Below are positions 48,501 through 59,490 of a stretch of DNA of 64,000 nucleotides, one piece after another; position 1 is the first letter of the stretch; each line of letters opens with the position of its first letter. This stretch comes from Hymenolepis diminuta (lineage: Eukaryota > Platyhelminthes > Cestoda > Cyclophyllidea > Hymenolepididae): positions 17,072-81,071 of the forward strand of contig CAADRB010000095.1 in assembly GCA_900708905.1 (NCBI GenBank), given 5' to 3'. A program made the translations under genes and the position numbers. The notes under the pieces were generated by a model. That model was not told the DNA's origin, searched no databases, and was given only the letters and a program-made list of their open reading frames with translations.

Positions 48501-51500
48501 TAAGATTGGAGTTGTCGACTGTTCCCAATATTAAGCTACTAACCGTAAAACTTGGGATGGCTAAACATCCAACCACTCCAGGTCGCTAAACTGCCAATCC
48601 AATTGGATCCCAAAGTCAAGACTGAAACGTAACTGAATTCAAGCTAGGAACAAAAGGGGCTGTGTTTTGGGGGTCAGTTTCACATAGTTTTAAGAGACAG
48701 CTAATAAAACAAACGGAAGTTCATAGGATATATTGTATGTCTTAAATGTAAGACAGTATAAACCCCAAGCATGTTGGAAGTTAGCTCGCAAACCTGCCGG
48801 AACAAATGGAACCAATGGGGAAGCGGAACTGGGAGCTAAGTGTGACAATGAATAGATCAGGTCTTATAGCCATCGGTCACAATCGCTATTGGTGGGGGTT
48901 TTGTGATCATAAATAAGATGGTTACTACCTCTCATCATTTGTATTCATTGTTTCTTGGTCTTTATTTTCATCTTTCAGAGACCTTAATGCCTTTATCTTT
49001 TTACTTGCCCATATATAATACCCCTTACAAATAATCTATTTAGACCGTGCTCCCTACAGCAGAATAAAAAAAATTCTCATCAACTCGAGGAACCGCTGGA
49101 AGTATGATGAATAATATTTAAATTCATATTCACTTAATGCATGTACTAAAAAGTCAGTGGTACGCCTGTTTAAGTGACGTAATTTGGACTGGCTTATTTC
49201 AGAATGCTTTTCTTCCAGATGTCTAGGTGAACAAAATCGTGACAATTGGTTGATAGCAATATTGGCCCTCTTTTCTCGTCTCAGATGTACTGAGAATTGT
49301 TTTAGAATGCGTAACCTCACTTTTAGTATCTTGTGCTGTAATTGTCTGATTAATCAAAATATATAAACTTAATAGAAATTGAGTCCTTTCGCAAGTGTAA
49401 ATTCTAACAAGCCATTCAATTTCGGATTAGCACGCTCCCTCGAAATAATCGATCTTAGAAAATAGCATAAAAACGAAACGGACCAGAGTTTTGAGCGCCC
49501 GATTTCGAGGGATTCGAAAGTGTGAACGAATTTGCATCAAATTTGGAGATATTCCCCAGTGTGAAAGAAGTCGCATCTAGATTCCCAATGGTTATAACAG
49601 AAGGTTTTCCACCCGAGGTAGCAAAAACTTTTGTTCCCGATGTAGCCGTCAAGGTATGAGTAACAGTAGTAGTTGGTTGGACAAGAGAAACATTGGCGCC
49701 CACAGTCGGAGTAGTGGTTGTCAAACTAGTATCCAAATCAACTGAAACATCTTCACGTTTGGTAGATCGCGGAATGGTTTGAGGAGCGGCTGTGGGTTTA
49801 TGGTAGATGTCATTTTCAAATATGTCAAGCAGATTCCTTCTGGGAAAATCGGACTCATCCAAGTTGATACTAGCCGCACTCTTACGTTTGGAGGAAGAAC
49901 TGACTGGACTACTGAGAGGTGAAAACATGGTGACTGGGAGAACTCTTGGTTCCTCTCCATCACAGGAATCAAAGACTTTGGATCCGTTTCGGTTACTCGA
50001 TGCATTCTAAAAATGAAGGAAAGGGATAAAGGTTTAATTTGGCTGCTGTAACTTGTAACCACTAAACAATTTCATCAAAGGAATAGCATCCTGGAGCCTC
50101 TCTGATGAGAAACACATTTTATTACCCTGTTATAGATCAATCTGGATAGATATTGCGACCTCTGGCCTGGTAGATGATCACATTGGTCGCTACGCTACAG
50201 GCGCACATTGAAATAAGCCATTTGCTAACGCTAGTATACGGTAAAGGGACAACATAAAGAAGCTCCAATAATAAAACCACTAAGTTAATTTATATACAGA
50301 ATGCGCATCAAGCTATGAAAAGGAAATGGACACCATTGTCCAACTCTTCTGAACTAAATAAGATGACTTAACACATGGGCTGAAAAGTCCCGGGTCTAAC
50401 AAAGAAAACAGTTTTTGGTTCAAAATTAGGTTTATTCATCAACGTAATCTCCATCAAGACCAACGCAATCATTCCAGCGCCGCTCTAACATTTCAATACC
50501 ACTTTTATAGAACGATTTATCTTTCGCCTCAAAACAGGCCTCAGTTTCAGCGATAACCTCTTTATTCGTGCCAAATTTCTTACCGGCGAGCATTTTTTTC
50601 ACGTCTGCGAACAGCCAGTAGTCTCTGGGAGCCAAATCTGGCGAATACGGTGGATGTGGTAGCAATTCGAAGTTCAATTCATGTAGTTTTGCCATTGTTT
50701 TGATTCACTTGTCACACGGTGCGTTGTCTTGATGAAATAACATTTTTTCTTTGCCACATGCGGTCGTTTCTTTGCAATTTCGACCTTCAAACGCTCCAAT
50801 AACGCTATATANNNNNNNNNNNNNNNNNNNNNNNNNNNNNNNNNNNNNNNNNNNNNNNNNNNNNNNNNNNNNNNNNNNNNNNNNNNNNNNNNNNNNNNNN
50901 NNNNNNNNNNNNNNNNNNNNNNNNNNNNNNNNNNNNNNNNNNNNNNNNNNNNNNNNNNNNNNNNNNNNNNNNNNNNNNNNNNNNNNNNNNNNNNNNNNNN
51001 NNNNNNNNNNNNNNNNNNNNNNNNNNNNNNNNNNNNNNNNNNNNNACAGTGAGCAAACGCGGCACTCACTTTGAACAGAGCTTTCTCATAATCAAATGCT
51101 TATGCAATATAAAGCCAACACCTTCTTTTCATATCTTTACGATGTCAGCTAACTCACGCAACTTCACTTTTCCATCATTCAAAATGACTTTGTGGTTTTT
51201 TTTATTTTCTGGTGTTACCGCCTCATTTGGACGTCTACTGCGTTCTGCATTATCGCTGTCTCTACGACCACGCTTGAAGTTAGCAAACCAACGTTTTATT
51301 GTTGTTTCTGATGGAGCGGAGTCCCCATAACACTTTTCAAGCCATTGCTTCGCTTGAACAGTATTTTCCCCATCAAGAAGCAGTGTAGAATTAAAACACG
51401 AAATTGTTTTTGATGCATTGTTTTAAAAATAACAAAAGTAGCGTCACTCTTAGCACAATAACTCAAACTAATGAATAGAATATCATGAAATTTTAAGAGC

Positions 51501-54500
51501 TGTCTTTTGAAGGTTAGTATTAACTGAAAAAATGGTGACTGCAATAAAACTAGCGCCATCTATGTGTTAGGCCCGCGACTTTTCAGCCCATGTGTTATGA
51601 TATTTACAATGGACGATTTAACGGGACTAACGAATACTTTAATAGGAAGAACTTTACAGATCTCTCCAAACACAAAATCTGATCGCTTTAAGTAACTAGA
51701 AACAAAACCGAATTTACAAGAGAAAAAAGTTTAAACACTTCGTGTAAGAGCTATAAAACTTATGATAAAAAGGGATCAGAATTAATCTTTACTGTTCTGA
51801 GACGGGATTTTCGACTGCACATTTATTTGATCTAATGACACCCAAGATTTAAATAGAGCAGATAGACCTGGTCTACGCATCAAGATATTTCTCTGAGAGA
51901 AGCCTGTGAAATTAAGTGATCCTCTTAGAAATCTTGAATTTTTCGATAATTCAAAACTTTCATGAGGCGATATTCAAGTTGTTATATTCGGGTAAATGTT
52001 TTCTCAACCTCGCACAATCTCCATCTACAATGCATTCCAAGAGCTTTATTTTGAATATTTATCATTGAGACAAAAGAAAACTTTTTCTGCATATTTTAGG
52101 AACGATTAGTCATTATCTTACCACTTTAAAATGCATTAAAAGTGACTTATGAATGAAAACTTACGAATTGAAGTGCTGTTTTACGCTTCCCATCACTGTA
52201 AATGAATTAGCACTGGTTTACCAATTACGAACATGAATGTTCGTGAAAAACAGTACTCGGCGCAATTTACCATTCAACTTCCTTCAAGGAAAGTTCTTGA
52301 AAAGATCAAACCCAGGTCATACACGACGTATTCTTTTGTTCCATTTTACAACCCAAAAATTTACCTAATAAGTGTGATTTGAAGGCTAAAATAAGATCTT
52401 AAGGATGACAAGAAACAAAACTAAACAATCAGACTGAGAGAAAACTTGAATCGAAGGGCTAAATCTCCTCATTCTTCCCTCCAACTACGCGTCGGAATTA
52501 CATACTGATAAATTATTTTATCCATACAAGCAGATTACTTGTTATTATCAATAATTTCATAATACTCACGTTGGTAGACTCCAAGTTATTGTTGCTCGTA
52601 TTGTTATTACTGATAGATGGAAAAGAATTGAGAATGTGTGAAGACTGCAGAACACCCGATGAGCGAAGACCAGAACTATTCACGGGAGTTGCTGACATCA
52701 AGATCACAGAAGTGTTATTTTCCTTGTCATTAGTGTTTTCTTTCAGGGTAACTATACCCAACTTCTCTTCAGCCTTGCGGTTGTAAGCAGTAGTTGACTA
52801 AAACATACAAGTAAGATAGTATAAGGTACTATTTATTCTTCTCAAGCCCGTTAAAGAGAAACGATTTCCAACACACATTTCGAAAGAGGAATTGCATCCT
52901 AGAACCTGTCTAATGAGACTGTTACATTCTAATAGCTTTAGAGAGTGACTAATAATGCCATTCAATGGATCTGCACAAATTAGTATCAAATCCATTACCT
53001 CTAATTGGCAATGCGGTTTGACCGAGACACTACCAAACTAATGCATTACTATTAATTAATGAATCTATTTATAGAAGAGATAGATCAGTTAAAGGTCACA
53101 TCAATGAATGAAAATGGAAAAAGAGCCACAGAAATAGACGGGAGTCCGATTAAATAAAGAGCATAATAGCGACATTTAATTTTTTGAGGATAATCAATTC
53201 CCACAAGCTGTCACAAAGTCGTCCATTATCCTCATCAAGATAGAGCTATAAATACTATATCTTCCGAAGTCGGAAGCCATTGATGCACAACCAATGAGCG
53301 GAATGGCCGACTCCACTAATTAAGTATGGCTAATAAGAGTGGCGGAATTCAAATTTCTCATCAACGAGGCACCATGATGCTAGTCTGCTATTCTGAGTTT
53401 CCTAAATGGGCTTGAGGTTTTTCAAACGATCGCTAGTGGCACAACGGTAAGTGCATAGATCTAGAGCCCGAGCACAATAGAACGCCAAAAAAAATACTTT
53501 TTCTCATCAAATCTAATTCAAGATATCTCTACTCTGACCAAAATGACGATTAAAAAACGCCTCCATCAAAGAGTTTGTGAGGTTTCATTATTCTATCATA
53601 TATGTAGTTGTCATTCTAATATTTACGTCAATTAATGTGAACACCACTGACGAACCACCAGTGCGGTAATTAAATCATAAATAAAAATTTTTGTACAATC
53701 TTATAGGAAACACCTAATGATATAATAAAAGGAGCACGAATCGACTCTGAGATGTAATCAAAAAGTGATACTTTCATAAGCCTTATCGACAACATCCTGA
53801 AAAAACTTACGGTGAAAGATTCACGACTCTGCCATTCATAGATAGTAGACAAACATTCCTTTTCTTTTTCCGTTCTAGCAAATAGCCAATCGAAATCATG
53901 GATATTAGATTGGTTTTCATCTTGGTCTTGAATTTGTTTACCATTCAAAGATTCATTCTGGATTTAAAGGGAATTCATGAATGGATTTAAGATGACAAAA
54001 GTGGGAAACGAATTAATTTCAAATTACCCCATTATCTCCATCATCAATTGAAAGCGAAGGCAAACCATCAACATCAGTATCAGCTGTCCGTAAATCTGTG
54101 GTCATCCCATCGGTCCCTTGTAATGGAGTTGCTATCGCACCGGTGTCTTTAGGGCAAGTAGAGAGTTCGCTGAAAGCATTTTCTAGATTTCGCAAATCGT
54201 CTTCGTCGAGAGCAATATTCTCCTGGTGTTCTTCAACCACCTCTTCATATTTCGGTTCTTCCTCGACGATTTTCGTGTTTTTCTTGACAGGATTGCTATT
54301 CTTTTCATTAGGCAAACTAAATGACAAAAGTTTGCTGGATAAGTTATTGAGATTGAGGAGATTAAGAGAATCAGATTGATTTTCGCTATTCCTGTTTATG
54401 GTATATGTCGCATTGCCACGTCCAGTGGAGTTTCGAATGGCAGAGGATTGAGCAATTGGTTGCAGGCTATCCATAAAAGTATTGCTCAATGGGGATTCAA

Positions 54501-54546
54501 AGACCCCAGAAAAGCGGCCAAGTATAGGAGAATCACAGCCTTCCAT
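39529..54546 (-). CDS. CEP192: CEP192/SPD-2-like centrosomal scaffold protein, complete model
   Basis: CEP192/SPD-2 recruits pericentriolar material and the PLK4, Polo and Aurora A kinases to centrioles. Exons 5' to 3': 54546-54028, 53957-53811, 52797-52570, 50006-49484, 48044-47936, 47853-47769, 47691-47491, 47253-46861, 46790-46699, 45323-45243, 45148-45026, 44535-44480, 43920-43408, 41956-41936, 41648-41236, 40044-39940, 39868-39762, 39691-39529. All phases agree: 1292 codons. Residues 1-500 are disordered and acidic/Ser-rich. Recognisable CEP192 segments follow: IQQRLIGYVGGSS, YYACVSVRNTGLRSAW, SRFVLQPDQSQ then NVTIGICDE, VFFYHGDEVIR, and a C-terminal beta-domain with PQYSVRLSIRCRMENAP and ISIPMKAIL (ASH/PapD-like folds). 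Weak points: the GTCCGT donor at 49484, the donor at 45026, and the small exon 44535-44480. If the first weak junction is wrong, 49455-54546 would be a separate gene. Confidence 0.8.
40045..41235. other. Intron of the CEP192-like gene
   Basis: A 1191-nt intron, AT-rich, with no recognised exon or repeat. Confidence 0.5.
42034..42175. mobile_element. SINE-like element, degenerate copy
   Basis: Shares 'accttggagccgcttcgatgagaaactccc', matching the left part of the SINE family seen at 50078 and 62526. The tRNA-like end is badly worn. It lies inside a 1.45-kb intron of the CEP192-like gene. Confidence 0.45.
45324..46698. other. Intron of the CEP192-like gene
   Basis: A 1375-nt intron. No exon is needed here to keep frame between 46790-46699 and 45323-45243. 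A short piece near 45440-45470 ('gaggtcatagattcgat') looks box-B-like but without a matching box A. Confidence 0.5.
48045..49483. other. Intron of the CEP192-like gene (or intergenic)
   Basis: A 1439-nt gap between the disordered N-terminal exons and the beta-domain exons. No recognised repeat. If the weak donor at 49484 is not used, this is the spacer between two genes. Confidence 0.45.
50078..50212 (-). mobile_element. SINE-like element, copy in CEP192-like intron 3
   Basis: Left part 'ggaatagcatcctggagcctctctgatgagaaacac' matches the family. The right end 'ggtcgctacgctacaggcgcac', read on the minus strand, gives a box-A-like TGTAGCGTAGCG, altered from the better copy at 7303-7468. Confidence 0.5.
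50371..51595 (-). mobile_element. Irritans-type mariner transposon with a degenerate transposase
   Basis: Terminal inverted repeats of 30 bp (50371-50400 and 51566-51595; start ACACATGGGCTGAAAAGTC) differ at only two positions and are flanked by TA on both sides. The minus strand encodes a mariner transposase. The N-terminal part (KRWFANFKRGR, NEAVTPEN) needs a frameshift near 51330-51420. The catalytic part has HQDNAPC and SPDLAPRDYWLF, with 34 residues between the two Asp residues (DD34D), and the C-terminus is LDGDYVDE at 50432. A TGA lies between the two catalytic Asp residues. The middle is hidden by Ns at 50812-51045. Not functional as seen. Confidence 0.92.
50812..51045. other. Assembly gap of 234 Ns inside the mariner
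   Basis: A run of N. Expected content is the central part of the transposase, including the first catalytic Asp. The visible length is close to a full-size mariner (about 1.2-1.3 kb), so the gap size seems realistic. Confidence 0.95.
52878..53045. mobile_element. SINE-like element, degenerate copy
   Basis: 'aattgcatcctagaacctgtctaatgaga' resembles the left part of the SINE family, and 'accgagacactaccaaac' its end. Much diverged; in intron 2 of the CEP192-like gene. Confidence 0.35.
53424..53480 (+). mobile_element. tRNA-like SINE head
   Basis: 'gctagtggcacaacggtaag' contains a box A (TGGCACAACGG), followed by a box-B-like GATCTAGAGCCC. No tRNA cloverleaf can be completed, so it is a tRNA-derived repeat, not a tRNA gene. 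Confidence 0.4.
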
Positions 54547-54570
54547 CTGAAATGTCTATTGAAAAATCAA
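54547..54570 (-). promoter_or_regulatory. Splice acceptor abutting the CEP192-like start codon
   Basis: On the minus strand a T-rich tract (GATTTTTCAATAGACATTTC) ends in AG at 54547-54548, immediately followed by ATG at 54546. This is a good candidate for a spliced-leader acceptor. A 5' untranslated intron is the alternative. Confidence 0.45.
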
Positions 54571-55974
54571 CAGAACAATATTCAGAAATTAAAAAAGCAA
54601 TTATAAGTCATGAAAAGTGTATACAATCTCAGTGAACTCATATTTTATGCAAAATACGCCAAGCAATCAAAAAGTCAAAATCACCAAAATTTTCAACCGT
54701 TTAACTGACTGCGTCTTGGAAATGACATAAACAATAGACTGATATAATTATACTTCATTGGAAAAATGAAATAACTGAGATTAATTTTAGACTTTTAAAT
54801 CTAGAATTTAAAATATGTTACATATATATCTAACCTTAAGGATAAATATGTAATTATTCGCAAATTTAAGTTTGCTTACTTATTGTGAAATCTGTTTGTC
54901 AAAACCTCTTCAAGCACATTGAATACATAAATCATAATTTTTTACATTAACTAAGCTAATTTTGGAATTTACTTCTTCACGCGCATCAGAGCATTTGCTA
55001 ACATTCTCAGGTAATTGGGACTTATATTTTATCCATCGCTGTGATCTGCAACAAATTTCTGATTATGGAAACAATGTTTCAGATATTACAATATTCTTCA
55101 TTCCTCGAACTTTTTATCCTCACAGTGATTTTGATAGCAACTACACTATTTACTGTTTTTTGCTATTTTAGTGTAATTATTGATCATTATCATATTTTAG
55201 GCGGCCTCTAAATAAATCTCATTACCCGCCCCCAATATTTCCTTTATTTTCATATATTCAATCTGGAATCCTTTTAAAACTGACCTCATTCACACTTCTT
55301 AACTTAGTTTGACTGTGATCATCATAGTATCCCTTAGCAACTTACGGCTCTGGATATTCTAATAAGCAGAGGTTGGACTCCCCAAACCCTGTCCCGCTGC
55401 GTTCGTTTACCGCCCTGTCTAAAATATTTAGCAGCTTTAGTAAAACACCAATCTCAGTGTTTTATTAAGTCCAAAATAGTTCGATTTGAATTCTTTCTCG
55501 CATGTTTAACCATGTTTTCATCATAAAAATCTCAAAATTACCATCATATCTCATGGATTTTGAATGTCCAATTGAGCAACCTTTTTTCAGACTGCAATAA
55601 AATATGTTTAATAAATAATGATATGATCTGCCTTGCTCTGTGAGTTAACCTTACAATTAAATATCCCATAAGTAATTACACAATCAATTACATTTTAAAA
55701 ACGAGATTCACGTTCGCATTGTCATGTCGATTTTTACTATTTTCTTATATGTTGCGTGTCTGTTCATAAATTTGGTCTCCATTCGTCTTAATTGGAAGAT
55801 CAACACGAAGACGAGAGGAATGTCATCGAGTCATGGTAGTTTATGGAAGATAATATCTCGGTCGTTCTTTATACTTAGTTGTATTGCATTGAGGAATCAT
55901 ATGCTTTTCGGGAGTGAAAGAGAGCTGTCAGGTGTAGTGAAGCAATTATCAATTTGAACAAAATACTTGGAAGG
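54571..55974. other. Intergenic upstream of the CEP192-like gene
   Basis: AT-rich, no supported gene. Frames at 54962-55171 and 55724-55957 have no motif or splice context. Confidence 0.4.
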
Positions 55975-56294
55975 TGTTACATACAAGAAACTTATATTTT
56001 TTCTAAAACAATTCTTATATGTAAGATTCTTTGTTTAGCACTGTTATAACATTGAAGTCTATAACAACCACATTTTAATTCTCTTTTATTCGAACGAATT
56101 TGTCTACATTACCTTTGTAAATGGCGCATAATAAAATTCGACCTATTAATACACAAACATGCGTCTTATTTTGATATAGTGGCTTGAGTCGTTTTGTTTT
56201 GTGATGTTGTCAGGTCGTATTTGTAACTGGTGCAATGTTTTAGGACATCTAAGTGTCGATTACGGTATCCTACAAGGAAGAGCACATTACAACA
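55975..56294 (+). mobile_element. Solo LTR, copy 2, with target-site duplication
   Basis: A 320-bp relative of 1792-2089 that begins TGTTACA and ends AACA. The 5 bp on its left (55970-55974) and right (56295-56299) are both GAAGG, a target duplication of the size gypsy-type elements make. No internal region is adjacent, so it looks like a solo LTR left by recombination. Confidence 0.65.
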
Positions 56295-58584
56295 GAAGGG
56301 TAATTAGAAGCCTTCCACATTGACTTCAGCTCATTTAAGCACGAGCATTACGCTAATAATTACATGCAATGAGGACTGATGAAGCTAGCGGAATATTCTG
56401 TTAAAATTAAAAGTTCTTCTATTTTTGACAAACCGCGGTAAATTAGAGTTATTCTAATATGTTGATCACGTTAAGGTCTTGCTAGTTGCTTTATATTGAG
56501 TACGATCATTCTACTTTCTAAACGCTTGGAAGAAAAACTGAATTGGAGTGAAAAGGTCACACATCCCAATTACGACCTTTGTGATTTTATTCAAGAATTC
56601 ACTCAGAAATGCAGAAGACGAATCATAAACTTTGAATTTTGGAAGGTAAACTACTCATAAAGTAAAATTGTGCCACTCGAATCCAAAAATCAAATGAAAT
56701 ATAACTTTTATTACCTAATATTACTATCGACATCTTTATGATTCATCCACTTTATTCCATTGTAGACATTTTATTGTTATTACTATCAACGAAAAATTAT
56801 AATATTTTGCCTGGCTCTGGGTTATAATGACAATAATAATCAGCCTTCGAAATGTCTTAACCGTCTATTTAATTGTTACTTTCATAAAATTCATATCAGT
56901 ATCACGATAGTGAGTTCATAATATACTGTGGCTTAATTATTTTAGCAGTGATAGAATGATATTCTCAAACTTCACTTCAAACTTCTTCCCACGCTAAATT
57001 ACAGACATTTGGACCACGTGTCCGTTTGTTACGCGTAATAAAGTTATATAACTATGAAGAATTATATTTTCAAAATTGTTACTTGTCTCCAAACCTTCAG
57101 AAGGTTTAAATTTAATAATTCTGAAATAACTCTTTCATACAAAATTCATTGAACTTTGTTCCGTTTAAATAAATGTCCAGCTTTAAAAAATCATTTTTAA
57201 AATCAGATGAGATGAAAATAATATCAGTTCAGTCAAATATTTAATCGGGGCCCGCCACAGGATACATACGTTTGCATCTAGTTGTCATATGTTAAAGTTT
57301 GAACAATGGAACTCAAAAGCATAACACGACAAATATTGCCGATTAATAAAAGGTTAAGCAACCTGATCAGTGTAGAATTAAGAAAGAACAAACATCTGCA
57401 ATAACGTTAGGGTCATATCGGTCGAATAGATGGAATAAGCCAAGTCACTCATGTTGCCAGATCAGTCTGGAGGTGGCAGACAAGCCATTCTCAATTTATC
57501 CATATGCAAGTCAGATTTATATACAAAACATTTCTTTGTTGGACGTCAGTCACGTCTCGTTATCGGAGTCTCGACATGAGGATATCTATGTACATACACA
57601 CAAACACACAGCGGGATCGCCTGTGGACACTTTAATGGAGATCCTACCATCAGCCAATCATTTCTGATCGCTAGGTGATGATAGACATTTGCTGACTATA
57701 GCACACCTTTTTTATTTTCTAACACATTCCCATTAATTGTACCTATTTACCGTTAATCCTTTTTAGGTATAATCCCATTGTTAAATATTTAAAAGTTTGT
57801 TTTATTCAACGTCGTGCTTAATCTGCTTTTACTCAACCTTGCAATCAGTCGCAAATATTGTAAATTATTATTCACAATCATAGGAGATTGACTATATATT
57901 AAATTTCAAACATGGACATCAATTTTCAAGTAACAGAGACAATACAGGATTTCAAGACCAAAACACAGTGAACTCTTGTTCATACTTATTGAATGTATGT
58001 AAAGTTAGCATTCATATCATCATTAAATTTGTAAATGTTTCATCATTTTTATTTTGATGGGGAATTATGGTACTAAATCCACTTCTGCTTCGCTACAGTA
58101 ATGAAGCAATATATAATAAACTATATTGCTCGACGAAGCTGTTGTTTTCGATCTGTTTTTACCTTTCTGAAATTAATTTGAGGAAACTCGCGTAAGTCTA
58201 TATAAAATTAGTTTATAAACCTAAAATGTTATTTTAGTCAAATTCTTCTGAAAACTAAATAATTAAGTAAATTTAACTGTTGCTAATTAAACTTATTTTG
58301 CCATTTAACTTTTCTTGTTTTGAAAAATCTATCATTCATGCAAATATGATACATTTCATTTCACCAAATGGGGTCTTATAAACAACCTTGACATTTTGCC
58401 TTATCCAAATATCTATAAATGAGCTCATGGCTGTCTTCTGTTTCATGTTCTTCGTCAGTTTTATACGTTAGTTCTTTTGCTTACCGTTTAATATTTATTT
58501 TATAATTAACAGTTAATAACTATTTTTTGATTATCATAAAAATAATCTGTGCTATGTGCGACTCAATTAATTTAATTAATAATT
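56295..58584. other. Intergenic upstream of phosphomevalonate kinase
   Basis: AT-rich. I find no exon or known repeat. The frame at 57473-57667 includes a short CA-rich microsatellite-like run and is not gene-like. Confidence 0.4.
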
Positions 58585-58605
58585 CAACATACGTTATTCA
58601 GGATA
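58585..58605 (+). promoter_or_regulatory. Splice acceptor 4 nt before the PMVK start codon
   Basis: 'acatacgttattcag' ends in AG at 58600-58601, then GATA and the ATG at 58606. Candidate trans-splice or 5' untranslated intron acceptor. Confidence 0.4.
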
Positions 58606-59490
58606 ATGGTTTTGACGAAAGATACTATTGATCGAAATCGCAGCATACCCCCTAGAAAGGTCTATGCAGCACCCACCTATATATTAACGCCTAGCGATCT
58701 TTCGGTCCAATCTGTTTCATCAGCAACAATTTCAACTTCATGTGATCGGATTTCGAATCCAGGTGAAGTTGAGGTAATTGGACCAGATAACCGACTAGAA
58801 CTGACAGTCTCGTTCTTTTAAAGTAGTCCTTTATAATGGATGTTTAATTTGCTACAGGGAAGCCCGGAACTGTTCATGTACTTTGAGAATGTTCGATTTA
58901 TCGGAATATCCGGAAAGCGGAAATGTGGTAAAGATTACTTTGCTGCCCATCTGCGCAAAGAAATCATGGATCGTTTGGGTGAAACAGCTGCAATAATTCA
59001 CATCTCCGAACCAATCAAGCGGGCTTTTGCTGAGAAACAGAACCTTGATCTTGAGGAACTAATGTCCTCCTCAGAATACAAGGAAAAATTCCGTCGCCAC
59101 ATGGTACGTTGGGGTGAAGCCCAGAGACGAAAGGACCCAACACTTTTCTGTCGAAAGGCACTGGAGTACTTAATGCAGGATTCTCCCTTCAAACCAACCT
59201 ATATTATAATTGCTGATTGTCGTAGACCATCTGACTTGGAATTTTTTTCTAGTTTCAATGGAGAAATCCCACTTCTTCACCTCAGAATATCCGCTTCACC
59301 AGCTACTAGACGTTCTCGAGGTTGGATTTTCTTTCGGGGGATAGATGATGCGGAAACTGAATGTGCATTGGATGAAACCCCATTTGATATCCTTGTGATC
59401 AATGAATCCGAACGGACTTTCAAACTTTCTATTGATGTGGCAATTAGGGCGATATCAGGCAAACCACTGAGGAGAATCATGACTCTATAA
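58606..59490 (+). CDS. PMVK: Phosphomevalonate kinase, animal type
   Basis: Phosphorylates mevalonate 5-phosphate to the diphosphate with ATP, in the mevalonate route to isoprenoids (used for farnesyl and geranylgeranyl groups, dolichol and quinones). Exons 58606-58773 and 58858-59490, joined in phase 0 across an 84-nt intron: 266 codons. The ATP-binding loop GISGKRKCGKD is at residues 72-82. YKEKFRRHMVRWGE, DPTLFCRK, DCRRPSDLEFF and RGWIFFRGIDDAETEC follow in the family order of the animal enzyme (about 192 residues in human, where the loop is near the N-terminus). The extra N-terminal part, about 60 residues, is Ser/Thr-rich and unlike anything I recognise. The end RIMTL is not a type 1 peroxisomal signal. 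Start at 58606 is chosen because it follows an acceptor; a shorter product from Met63 is possible. Confidence 0.93.

Noticed and set aside
53424..53480. Possible tRNA gene
   Set aside because: Box A and a box-B-like site are present, but acceptor stem and anticodon arm do not form; better explained as a SINE head.
55724..55957. 77-codon plus-strand frame with a hydrophobic start
   Set aside because: It looks like a signal peptide, but there is no family, no polyadenylation signal at the right distance, and it abuts a solo LTR.
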